Positions 9,722-17,087 of a DNA stretch of 64,000 bases are shown piece after piece (positions within the stretch are counted from its first letter, which is position 1; the number at the start of each line of letters is the position of its first letter). The notes under the pieces were generated by a model that saw nothing but the letters and a program-made list of their open reading frames with translations, searched no databases and was not told the origin of the DNA. A program made the translations under genes and the position numbers. Location: contig CAVQCA010000070.1 of NCBI GenBank assembly GCA_963710815.1, forward strand, positions 39,461 through 103,460, given 5' to 3'. Origin of the DNA: CAVQCA01 sp963710815 (GTDB lineage: Bacteria > Pseudomonadota > Gammaproteobacteria > UBA9214).

Positions 9722-10366
9722 TCAGTAGAGCTGGAGCAGGTGGGGAAGCAGGCCGTGGACATGCAGCGAAAGGATCACGCTGAAGGCGGCCACCGCGACG
9801 AAGGGCGTGATGGAATCGCCTATCTTGGTGCGGAACAAGCGGATATTGGTGATGTATTCTTCCGGCTCCCTGAGGAGCCGCCAGTCGGGCAGGAACGCCG
9901 GCGTCCTGCGGCGATAGGCCTCGAAAGCCTCGCCGTGGCGTTTGCGCAGCGCCCGCTCTTCCCGGCTCACCACGAAGGGGTAATAGAGGGCCAGACCGCC
10001 GAGGATGAACGCGGTCAGGGTGAGCATCCCGGTCGTCAGGGCCGCACCGACCACGCCCACGAAGTTGCAGAAGTACATGGGGTTGCGGCACAGGGAGTAG
10101 GGTCCGACGGTCAGCAGGGTGTCGTTCTTGTAGCCCGCGTGGTAGATGGAGGTCCAGAGTCTGGCAGCGGTTGCCAGCCCGGCCAGGAGTATCCCCAGCG
10201 GGTACAGGACCTCGACCAGGTCGCTCCGGGGTCCCCACCGGCTGGTGGAGACGAGCAGGATGAGCATGAACACGACGGCCACCGAGCGGGTCGCCAGTTT
10301 CTTGTGGAATAACTTGCGGGGACGCGTGCGTAGATCGACAGTTTCCGAAACAGCATGGGATCTCAT
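9722..10366 (-). CDS. Isoprenylcysteine carboxyl methyltransferase-family membrane protein
   Basis: Integral membrane methyltransferase-like protein, 214 aa. ATG 10366 is chosen because a strong ribosome binding site (aggaggtgg) lies just upstream; the frame itself opens further out. It shows several hydrophobic segments and the ICMT/PEMT signature GPYSLCRNPMYFCNF, followed by RHGEAFEAYRRRTPAFLPDW. Bacterial members methylate small molecules or have unknown substrates, so no specific reaction is claimed. It sits between a GT25 glycosyltransferase and a VCBS protein, which suggests cell-surface chemistry. Confidence 0.85.
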   Translation of the reverse strand: MRSHAVSETVDLRTRPRKLFHKKLATRSVAVVFMLILLVSTSRWGPRSDLVEVLYPLGILLAGLATAARLWTSIYHAGYKNDTLLTVGPYSLCRNPMYFCNFVGVVGAALTTGMLTLTAFILGGLALYYPFVVSREERALRKRHGEAFEAYRRRTPAFLPDWRLLREPEEYITNIRLFRTKIGDSITPFVAVAAFSVILSLHVHGLLPHLLQLY

Positions 10367-10530
10367 ATACCACCTCCTTCGACAGGAACTTGTTAAACCG
10401 AGTCGCCGTCGCGAAAAACCATGTTTCGGGGCTTTCTCGCAACCGTTCGAGTGACCTTCGGGAATGTTGTTGCGTAACGTCGCGGGATGACTTGCGGACG
10501 CATCCGCGGCATCAATCGGTACTTCACGCG

Positions 10531-11481
10531 TCAACCCTGTCCATTCATTACTGCCATGATCCGCTGGCCGGCCCAGTCACGAAACCGCAATGCGATCTGT
10601 GCGATGAAAGACAGCGGCGACAGCAGGACCACGATCGCCTCGGCCGGGCGCATCAATTTCGAGAGCAGCATTTCCCGGTACTTCGAGTGCGTGATGATGT
10701 GCTTTAGCCTGGTGTTCTTCTTGTGGTTGAGGGTGAAGTTGTCGCTCTTGCTGATGCCCTGCGTGGCGATCATGGGAAACAGCGCATAGGTGGCGGGCAG
10801 CATCGCATAGGCCGAATCCAGCGCCTTGCCGATGAGCCGGCGCTTCACGATGCCGGGGGTACCCCAGGGATGCTCGTGCAGCCAGTCCAGCAGCCGCGGA
10901 CTGACGACGTAGGCATGCGCGCAGGCCGAACTGCTGCGCAGGATATTCGGACGCACGAAATACGCCCACAGCGGCCAGTGACCCAGGAAGAAGATCATCC
11001 AGTCCGGCGGCAACCGCTCGATGGCGCGTCCGATGGCGCGCACCGAAGGCGGCGTGAGACGGCGCACGAACTGCACGTCGTCCTCGAAGATCAGCGTGGT
11101 GTGGTATCCCCGCGCCCGGGCGCGTTCGGCCACCGCGCGGTGGGATTCCCAGCTGCCGATATAGCCGCGTCCCGGATAGCGCAGCGGACGATAGAACAGC
11201 ACCTGCCGGCACAGGCCCACCTTGTGGAACTGGGCGGAAACCGTGGCCACCCGGTCTTCCCGGCTCTTCAGCGAGATGCAATAGACGCCGTCGAGAAACG
11301 ACCAGTCCAGCGCCTGCGCGGGGTCGATGCTGCCGTTGCAGTACGGGCAGGACGGGTCGGGCGGACAGGCATGGAATACCGGCTCGTCGGGAGGCGGCGC
11401 CACCGGTTCCGCCTTGTCTTGCGTTTTCAGACTGTTTACAGCGTCGGGGGATATGCGTGCACATGCTGCATTTTCAGACAT
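10531..11481 (-). CDS. Glycosyltransferase family 25 protein
   Basis: 316 aa. The GT25 (LPS glycosyltransferase LgtB-like) core starts near residue 60: GVYCISLKSREDRV, then IGSWESHRAVAERA and TTLIFEDDVQFVRRL with the acidic DDV motif. An N-terminal extension contains CPPDPSCPYCNG, a possible metal-binding Cys cluster. A hydrophobic C-terminal segment (AIVVLLSPLSFIAQIAL) may anchor it to the membrane. Family members add sugars to LPS or other glycans; the substrate here is unknown. It is divergent from the response regulator gene, and the 188-bp spacer between them holds the shared operator dyad. Confidence 0.85.
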   Translation of the reverse strand: MSENAACARISPDAVNSLKTQDKAEPVAPPPDEPVFHACPPDPSCPYCNGSIDPAQALDWSFLDGVYCISLKSREDRVATVSAQFHKVGLCRQVLFYRPLRYPGRGYIGSWESHRAVAERARARGYHTTLIFEDDVQFVRRLTPPSVRAIGRAIERLPPDWMIFFLGHWPLWAYFVRPNILRSSSACAHAYVVSPRLLDWLHEHPWGTPGIVKRRLIGKALDSAYAMLPATYALFPMIATQGISKSDNFTLNHKKNTRLKHIITHSKYREMLLSKLMRPAEAIVVLLSPLSFIAQIALRFRDWAGQRIMAVMNGQG

Positions 11482-11566
11482 CGGGTCGTTACCTTACCGG
11501 CATCGTTAATTTCCCGGTGCCGATCCGTATTGATTGGGATGGGGGCACTGTGTCAGAAGCCAGTGC

Positions 11567-11582
11567 GATATCGGGCGATATC
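11567..11582. promoter_or_regulatory. Dyad gatatcg-gg-cgatatc in the divergent spacer
   Basis: Two 7-bp inverted arms separated by 2 bp, located between the GT25 and response regulator start codons and about 37 bp from the shared operator. It may be a further regulator site; no second copy was seen. Confidence 0.3.
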
Positions 11583-11618
11583 CTAGCGAACCGGCTGCAC
11601 ACCGGCATGGCCGAATCA

Positions 11619-11632
11619 TTACCAAATGGTAA
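11619..11632. promoter_or_regulatory. Response-regulator operator upstream of its own gene
   Basis: TTACCAAATGGTAA, identical to 8034-8047, again preceded by ccgaatca and by a similar ccggcatg/ccggtgtg context. It lies 36 bp before the response regulator start. A second dyad, ggtaa-tg-ttacc (11628-11639), overlaps its right half. Presence before both the regulator and the efflux operon suggests autoregulation plus control of efflux; it may also affect the divergent GT25 gene. Confidence 0.6.
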
Positions 11633-11668
11633 TGTTACCCTGGCACCTTCCGGGTATCCTTGTCCAGC

Positions 11669-12346
11669 ATGCATATCCTGCTGATTGAAGATGATGTCCT
11701 GGCCGCCGAGTACCTGGTAAAAGGGCTCGGCGAGTGCGGCCATGTCGTCGACCATGCCGCCGACGGCAAGATCGGCCTGAATCTTGCCCTGAATGGTCGC
11801 TATGATGTGATCGTCGTCGACCGCCTGTTGCCGGAGCGCGACGGTCTGTCGATCATCCGCATGCTGCGGGCGGACCGGAACACGACGCCGGTGCTGGTGC
11901 TGTCGGCACTCGGCGAGGTGGATGACCGTGTCGAGGGGTTGCGGGCCGGGGGGGATGACTACCTGGTCAAACCCTACGCCTTCAGCGAACTGCTGGCGCG
12001 GGTGGATGCCCTGGCCCGTCGCAACCAGCCGGCGGCGCAGCAACAGTACCTGCAGATGGCCGACCTGGTGATCGACAGGCAAAACCATACGGTCAAACGC
12101 GCCGGCAGATCCATTCACCTGCAGCCCCGCGAGTTCCGTCTGCTGGAATACCTGATGCGTAATGCGGGACGGATGGTGACGCGCACCATGCTGCTCGAGC
12201 ATGTATGGGATTTCAATTTCGATCCGCAGACCAACGTGATTGACGTGCATATCAGCCGTCTGCGCGCCAAGATAGACAAGGACTTCGGCGTGCCGTTGTT
12301 GCATACCGTCCGCGGCGCGGGGTACCTGCTGAGTGAATCTCCCTAG
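11669..12346 (+). CDS. OmpR/CusR-type response regulator
   Basis: DNA-binding response regulator, 225 aa. The receiver domain has the acidic pair EDD (residues 7-9), the phospho-acceptor Asp51 in VIVVDRLLPERDG, and the conserved Lys in DYLVKPYAFSELLARV. The C-terminal winged helix ends with TNVIDVHISRLRAKID and LHTVRGAGYLL, most like the CusR/CopR/PcoR branch. The 3' end overlaps the kinase gene by 14 bp. The dyad just upstream and its twin before the efflux operon are the likely binding sites. Confidence 0.93.
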   Translation: MHILLIEDDVLAAEYLVKGLGECGHVVDHAADGKIGLNLALNGRYDVIVVDRLLPERDGLSIIRMLRADRNTTPVLVLSALGEVDDRVEGLRAGGDDYLVKPYAFSELLARVDALARRNQPAAQQQYLQMADLVIDRQNHTVKRAGRSIHLQPREFRLLEYLMRNAGRMVTRTMLLEHVWDFNFDPQTNVIDVHISRLRAKIDKDFGVPLLHTVRGAGYLLSESP

Positions 12347-13772
12347 GCTGTTACGAACCTCGGCGGTCAGGCTGGCGCTGCGCTACGCGCTGGTCTATGC
12401 CGGTGTGATGGGTCTGTTGCTGACGGCGCTGTACTGGACTAGCAGCCGCTACGTCGATTCACAACTAGAGGCCGGACTCGAGCAGGAATTGTATTCGCTC
12501 ACCAAAAAGTACGAAAGCGGGGGCATGCAACACCTGGCGAAGGCGGTTTCGCAACGGGAAGAGCACGGCCTGGAGGAGGGACGGTATTACCTGCTGGTCG
12601 GACCTGACGGCGCACGAATCGCCGGCAACCTGTTCGCCTGGCCGCCCGACAGTCCTATCGTCTACGACGGCAAGGTGCACAGCGTCTGGGTGGAGGACAA
12701 TGTCATACCGGGCAATCGTTACGACGATGACGCCTACTGGCCCGTGATCGCCCAAGAGTTACCGGACGGCAGTCGTCTGCTGCTCGCCCGCAGCGTTCGA
12801 CAGGCAGAGGATCTGCAGGAGCTTACCCTCTATCTGATGGTGTTCATCCTGGCCGTGTCCGTACTGCTGGCCCTGGCGATGGGCGTGACGCTGGGCCGCG
12901 CGATACTCGGGCGCATGGACTCGATCAGCCGCACCGCGGGCGAGATCATGGCGGGTGATCTGTCGCAACGCATTCCGCTGAGTGAGAGTGATCATGAATT
13001 CAATGACCTGGCAGTGCGTCTCAATGCGATGCTGAGCCGCGTTCAGCAACTCATTACGGGAATGCGCGAAGTGACCGACAACGTGGCGCATGACCTGCGC
13101 AGTCCACTCAGCCGGTTGCGCAACCGGCTCGAGGTCACCCTGCTGGAGCGTCGCAGTGAAGACGAATATCGCCAGGCGATCAACCGCACGATCGAGGATA
13201 CCGAGTCCCTGCTGGAAACCTTCAATGCCCTGCTCGGGATCGCGCAGATGGAGGCGGGCAACGCCCGCGCGCATTGGGGTCCCGTCGACCTGAATCTACT
13301 GGCCGGCGACCTCATGGAACTTTATGAACCCGTTGCCCGGGAGAGGGGGCAGCGTCTCGGCCTGGTTACCGGTGAGGCCGTAGAAATCGGCGGCAGTCGT
13401 GATCTGCTCGCGCAGGCCGTCGGCAACCTGCTGGACAACGCCCTCAAGTACACCCCGAAGGGAGGGCAAATACGCCTGCAGGTCAAACCCTCGCGCGACC
13501 TCGTCGAGGTGATTGTGGCTGATTCCGGCCCGGGCATCCCGGATGCGGAAAAAGCGCATGTCCTGGAACGTTTCGTCCGCCTGGAGAGTTCGCGCCATAC
13601 GCCCGGCAATGGTCTGGGGCTGAGCATCGTGAAGGCCGTCGCCGGATTGCACGAAGCGAAACTGGTGCTGGACGATAACCGGCCCGGGCTGATCGTCACC
13701 CTGCGCCTGCCACGCAACAGACGGGATCACCAGGCCGCGAAAGGCGCCGGTTCAGACCGGCCCAGGGAATGA
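12333..13772 (+). CDS. Sensor histidine kinase
   Basis: Membrane sensor kinase, 479 aa, partner of the preceding regulator. GTG 12333 is used as start because it overlaps the regulator by 14 bp, as in coupled pairs. It has TM1 (ALRYALVYAGVMGLLLTALYW), a periplasmic domain of about 125 residues, TM2 (LMVFILAVSVLLALAMGV), a HAMP segment and a HisKA box with the phospho-His at about residue 253 (NVAHDLRSPLSRLRNR). The ATPase N, G1 and G2 boxes follow (NLLDNALKYTP, DSGPGIPD, GNGLGLSIV). The periplasmic domain shows no obvious metal-binding cluster, so the signal is not readable. Confidence 0.93.
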   Translation: MNLPRLLRTSAVRLALRYALVYAGVMGLLLTALYWTSSRYVDSQLEAGLEQELYSLTKKYESGGMQHLAKAVSQREEHGLEEGRYYLLVGPDGARIAGNLFAWPPDSPIVYDGKVHSVWVEDNVIPGNRYDDDAYWPVIAQELPDGSRLLLARSVRQAEDLQELTLYLMVFILAVSVLLALAMGVTLGRAILGRMDSISRTAGEIMAGDLSQRIPLSESDHEFNDLAVRLNAMLSRVQQLITGMREVTDNVAHDLRSPLSRLRNRLEVTLLERRSEDEYRQAINRTIEDTESLLETFNALLGIAQMEAGNARAHWGPVDLNLLAGDLMELYEPVARERGQRLGLVTGEAVEIGGSRDLLAQAVGNLLDNALKYTPKGGQIRLQVKPSRDLVEVIVADSGPGIPDAEKAHVLERFVRLESSRHTPGNGLGLSIVKAVAGLHEAKLVLDDNRPGLIVTLRLPRNRRDHQAAKGAGSDRPRE

Positions 13773-13812
13773 AACAAGGTCACTTCTCCGGGAATGCTCC
13801 GGTAGTTCTCTC

Positions 13813-13857
13813 GACAGCAACAAAAAACCGGGCAGCGCCCGGTTTTTTGTTGCTGTC
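13813..13857. terminator. Bidirectional Rho-independent terminator
   Basis: Perfect 21-bp inverted repeat (13813-13833 and 13837-13857) with a 3-nt loop. The GC core ccgggc/gcccgg is flanked by A6 and T6 tracts, so it works in both directions. It separates the convergent histidine kinase gene (ends 13772) from rplQ (ends 13884). Confidence 0.93.
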
Positions 13858-13883
13858 AGCATCCGCACGGGACGGGCCCGGAA

Positions 13884-14270
13884 TTACTCCGAATCGGCCC
13901 CGCCCTCCGGCTCGGGCCGGTCGACCAGTTCGACATAGGCCATCGGCGCATTGTCGCCCGGACGATACCCCGTTTTCAGGATGCGCAGGTAGCCGCCGGG
14001 GCGATCCTTGTAGCGCGGGCCGAGTTCATTGAACAGCTTGGTCACGGTGTCCCGGTCGCGCAGGCGACTGAAAACCACGCGCCGCCGGTGCACGGAATCC
14101 TGTTTCGCCATAGTGATCAGCGGCTCGGCGACACGCCGCAGTTCCTTGGCCTTCGGGACCGTGGTCTTGATGATTTCATGCCGCAGGAGCGACACCGCCA
14201 TATTCTGCAGCATGGCGCTGCGATGGCTGCTGTTGCGGCTCAATTGCCGCCCGGAGTTGCGATGACGCAT
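13884..14270 (-). CDS. rplQ: 50S ribosomal protein L17
   Basis: bL17 lies near the peptide exit tunnel. The 128 aa begin with the characteristic MRHRNSGRQLSRNSSHR and contain KTTVPKAKELRRVAEPLIT. The C-terminal tail is short and acidic (PEPEGGADSE). Last gene of the alpha operon, 25 bp after rpoA, followed by the strong terminator at 13813-13857. Confidence 0.98.
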   Translation of the reverse strand: MRHRNSGRQLSRNSSHRSAMLQNMAVSLLRHEIIKTTVPKAKELRRVAEPLITMAKQDSVHRRRVVFSRLRDRDTVTKLFNELGPRYKDRPGGYLRILKTGYRPGDNAPMAYVELVDRPEPEGGADSE

Positions 14271-14295
14271 GGTTCTGGTTACCTGTGGGGTAGGT

Positions 14296-15297
14296 TTAGG
14301 AAATGGCCGCGGTCTTTTCCTTCAATCCTGACGGCGGCCAGTTCTCGAGGCGCATACCCAGTGAAAGCCCCTTGGTGGCAAGCACGTCCTTGATCTCGGT
14401 CAGCGACTTCTTCCCCAGATTCGGTGTTTTCAGCAGTTCCACCTCGGTGCGCTGGATCAGGTCGCCGATGTAGAAGATGCTCTCCGCCTTGAGGCAATTG
14501 GCGGAGCGAACCGTCAGTTCCAGATCGTCGACCGGTCGCAGCAGGATCGGGTCGATATCGCTTTCCGAGGAAAGCGGCTTCTCCTCGGAGCGGGCCTGCA
14601 GATCCACGAACGCGGAGAGCTGGTCCTGGAGTATGGTCGCGGCATGCCGGATCGCCTCCTCGGGATTAACGGTGCCGTTGGTCTCGATGTCGATGATCAG
14701 TTTGTCGAGGTCGGTGCGCTGCTCGACGCGGGCGCGGTCCACCGTGTAGGAAACGCGGTTGACCGGACTGAAGGAGGCGTCGAGTCGCAGGCGGCCGATG
14801 GTGACGCTTTCGGTGTCCTCATTGAAGCGTGTCATGGCCGGCTGGTAACCGCGCCCCTTGGCGACCTTGAGCCGCATGAGCAGTTCGCCTTCCTTGGTCA
14901 GGTTGGCGATGAGGTGGGCCGGGTTGACGATCTCGATATCGTGGTCCACGGTGATGTCGCCCGCCACGACCGGCCCCGGGCCCTTCTTGCTCAGGGTGAG
15001 CGTTGCCTCGTTGCGGTTGTGCATGAGCAAGGCGACCTTCTTCAGGTTGAGCAGAATGTCGATGACATCTTCCTGCACGCCTTCGAGGGTGGAGTACTCG
15101 TGCAGCACACCCTCGATCTCGGCCTCGATGATAGCGGCGCCGGGCATGGAGGAGAGCAGGATGCGGCGCAATGCATTGCCCAGGGTATGGCCAAAGCCCC
15201 GTTCCAGCGGCTCCAGGGTAACCCGGGCATGCTTGTCGCTGACGACCTGCACGTCCACGATGCGTGGCTTCAGGAATTCATTGACCTTTCCAAGCAT
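14296..15297 (-). CDS. rpoA: DNA-directed RNA polymerase subunit alpha
   Basis: 333 aa, normal length. The N-terminal dimerisation and assembly domain shows GFGHTLGNALRRILLSSMPG. The linker region is followed by a C-terminal domain (RPVDDLELTVRSANCLKAE, then TPNLGKKSLTEIKDVL) that binds UP elements and activators such as CRP/FNR. In the alpha operon between rpsD and rplQ. No anomaly. Confidence 0.98.
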   Translation of the reverse strand: MLGKVNEFLKPRIVDVQVVSDKHARVTLEPLERGFGHTLGNALRRILLSSMPGAAIIEAEIEGVLHEYSTLEGVQEDVIDILLNLKKVALLMHNRNEATLTLSKKGPGPVVAGDITVDHDIEIVNPAHLIANLTKEGELLMRLKVAKGRGYQPAMTRFNEDTESVTIGRLRLDASFSPVNRVSYTVDRARVEQRTDLDKLIIDIETNGTVNPEEAIRHAATILQDQLSAFVDLQARSEEKPLSSESDIDPILLRPVDDLELTVRSANCLKAESIFYIGDLIQRTEVELLKTPNLGKKSLTEIKDVLATKGLSLGMRLENWPPSGLKEKTAAIS

Positions 15298-15315
15298 GGA
15301 TAACCTCTCAGTGAC

Positions 15316-15942
15316 TTACTTCGAGTACAGTTCGACAACGAGGTGTTCATTGATATCGGACGGCAGCTCGGCTCGCTCCGGGCGTGACTTGTACACACCC
15401 TGCATTTTCTTGACGTCGACATCGATCCAGTCGGAGATGCCGCGCTGCTGCGCGAGATCGAGGGCCGCCTGGACACGCAGCTGGGCGCGCGCCTTGTCGT
15501 TGATACCGATGACATCGTTTGGCTGGACCTGGTAGGAGGGGATGTTCACACGCCTGCCGTTCACGCTGACGCCGTTATGGCGCACCAGCTGGCGCGCCTC
15601 GCTGCGCGACGAGGAAAAGCCCATACGGTAAACCACGTTGTCCAGACGCCCTTCGAGCAGCTGCAGCAGGGCTTCGCCGGTCGAGCCCTTGATGCGCGAG
15701 GCGTCCTGGTAATAGGTGCGGAACTGGCTCTCGAGTATCCCGTAGATGCGGCGCAGCTTCTGCTTTTCACGCAGCTGGGTGGCATAGTCGGAGAGCCGCT
15801 GGCGGCGCTGGCCATGCTGACCGGGCGGGAACGGGCGATTCTCCACCGCACACTTGGCGGTGAAACACTTCTCGCCCTTGAGAAACAGTTTGCCGCCTTC
15901 CCGGCGGCACTGGCGACATTTGGATCCGGTGTATTTTGCCAT
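15316..15942 (-). CDS. rpsD: 30S ribosomal protein S4, zinc-type (four-Cys)
   Basis: uS4 nucleates 16S rRNA folding and in E. coli represses the alpha operon. The 208 aa contain the S4 RNA-binding domain (RLDNVVYRMGFSSSRSEARQLV). The N-terminus has Cys9, Cys12, Cys26 and Cys31, the zinc-binding pattern of Thermus and other C+ S4 proteins. E. coli S4 lacks this set. An otherwise gammaproteobacterial S4 with all four cysteines is notable. It lies between rpsK and rpoA. Confidence 0.97.
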   Translation of the reverse strand: MAKYTGSKCRQCRREGGKLFLKGEKCFTAKCAVENRPFPPGQHGQRRQRLSDYATQLREKQKLRRIYGILESQFRTYYQDASRIKGSTGEALLQLLEGRLDNVVYRMGFSSSRSEARQLVRHNGVSVNGRRVNIPSYQVQPNDVIGINDKARAQLRVQAALDLAQQRGISDWIDVDVKKMQGVYKSRPERAELPSDINEHLVVELYSK

Positions 15943-15956
15943 GTTCGTTTCCTGCG

Positions 15957-16349
15957 TCAGACGCGGCGCTTCTTGGGCGGACGGCAGCCGTTATGGGGGA
16001 TCGGCGTCACGTCGGTGATGTTCGTGATCTGGAAACCGACGTTATTCAGCGCTCGCACGGCGGACTCGCGTCCGGGTCCGGGCCCCTTGACCTCGATCTC
16101 GAGATTCTTCATGCCGTATTCCTTGACCATTTCACCGACACGCTCGGCGGCGACCTGCGCAGCGAACGGCGTGCTCTTGCGCGAGCCGCGGAAACCCGAT
16201 CCGCCCGAGGTCGTCCAGGCCAGGGCGTTACCCTGGCGATCGGTGATGGTGATGATCGTGTTGTTGAAAGACGCGTGAATATGGGCGATCCCGTCAGAGA
16301 CGTCCCGTTTCACCTTCTTGCGTGTACGTGGTGCTGCCGCCTTGGCCAT
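15957..16349 (-). CDS. rpsK: 30S ribosomal protein S11
   Basis: uS11 of the 30S platform, 130 aa, near-universal sequence: HIHASFNNTIITITDRQGNA, GFRGSRKSTPFAAQ and the C-terminal GCRPPKKRRV. A 40-bp gap separates it from rpsM and 14 bp from rpsD in the alpha operon. Confidence 0.98.
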   Translation of the reverse strand: MAKAAAPRTRKKVKRDVSDGIAHIHASFNNTIITITDRQGNALAWTTSGGSGFRGSRKSTPFAAQVAAERVGEMVKEYGMKNLEIEVKGPGPGRESAVRALNNVGFQITNITDVTPIPHNGCRPPKKRRV

Positions 16350-16389
16350 GCGTGTGTCCTGGTTTGCGTTTTATCCGGAGATGTGGGGT

Positions 16390-16746
16390 TTACTTGCGGA
16401 TCGCGCGCCGCGGTCCCTTGCGGGTGCGCGCGTTGGTGCGGGTGCGCTGACCCCGCAGCGGCAGACCGCGCCGGTGACGAATGCCGCGATAGGTGCCGAG
16501 ATCCATGAGTCGCTTGATATTCATGGAGACGGTGCGGCGCAGGTCACCCTCGATGGTGTAGCGGGTAAGCGCATTGCGCACCATTTCGATCTCGGCCTCG
16601 CTGAGATCCTTGATCTTCATGCCGGGATCGATGCCGCTCGCCGCACAGATCTTGCGCGCCGTGCTCCGGCCGATGCCATAGATCGCCGTCAGGGCGACCC
16701 CGGCATGCTTGTGGGGTGGAATGTTTATTCCGGCTATACGGGCCAT
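16390..16746 (-). CDS. rpsM: 30S ribosomal protein S13
   Basis: uS13 of the 30S head, contacting the P-site tRNA and the 50S subunit. 118 aa starting MARIAGINIPPHKH, with helix-hairpin-helix GIGRSTARKIC, the RGIRHRRGLPLRGQRT motif and a basic tail (GPRRAIRK). First gene of the alpha operon after a 184-bp gap from rpmJ; that leader contains an AT-rich stretch (about 16890-16925) and a GC-rich inverted segment and could hold an alpha-operon control element, but I cannot fold it reliably. Confidence 0.98.
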   Translation of the reverse strand: MARIAGINIPPHKHAGVALTAIYGIGRSTARKICAASGIDPGMKIKDLSEAEIEMVRNALTRYTIEGDLRRTVSMNIKRLMDLGTYRGIRHRRGLPLRGQRTRTNARTRKGPRRAIRK

Positions 16747-16930
16747 TTACATCGTCTCCAGAACGGCACCCGACCGGGGTGTCGCGAAAAAGGCGTAAGG
16801 ATAGCTTCTGCTTGCCATGAAATCAATGACAAACAGCGGCTTGCATGGGCGCGCCCGGCCCCGGCTGAAAGCCGCGGCTCAAGACATCATATCCATAAAT
16901 TTCAATATATTGCATAATATCGCGAGCCGC

Positions 16931-17044
16931 TCAGCCCTGGCGCTGCTTGTGGCGGCCATCCTTGCAGATGACCCGCACCACACCCTTGCGCCGTATGACC
17001 TTGCAGTTACGACAGATACGCTTGACCGAAGCGCGTACTTTCAT
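16931..17044 (-). CDS. rpmJ: 50S ribosomal protein L36, zinc type
   Basis: bL36, only 37 aa. The minus strand from ATG 17044 encodes MKVRASVKRICRNCKVIRRK ending in DGRHKQRQG. Cys11, Cys14, Cys27 and His32 form the zinc-binding (C+) pattern. It lies 43 bp after secY in the usual spc/alpha position. Confidence 0.97.
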   Translation of the reverse strand: MKVRASVKRICRNCKVIRRKGVVRVICKDGRHKQRQG

Positions 17045-17087
17045 GTCAATTCACCTTCTTTGAAATCCGTTGAACGGGCCGGCCGTT

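Noticed and set aside
9669..10442. N-terminal extension of the VCBS open frame to 708 aa
   Set aside because: This part is antiphase to the methyltransferase gene, which has a strong ribosome binding site and clear motifs; the VCBS signal peptide starts at 9668.
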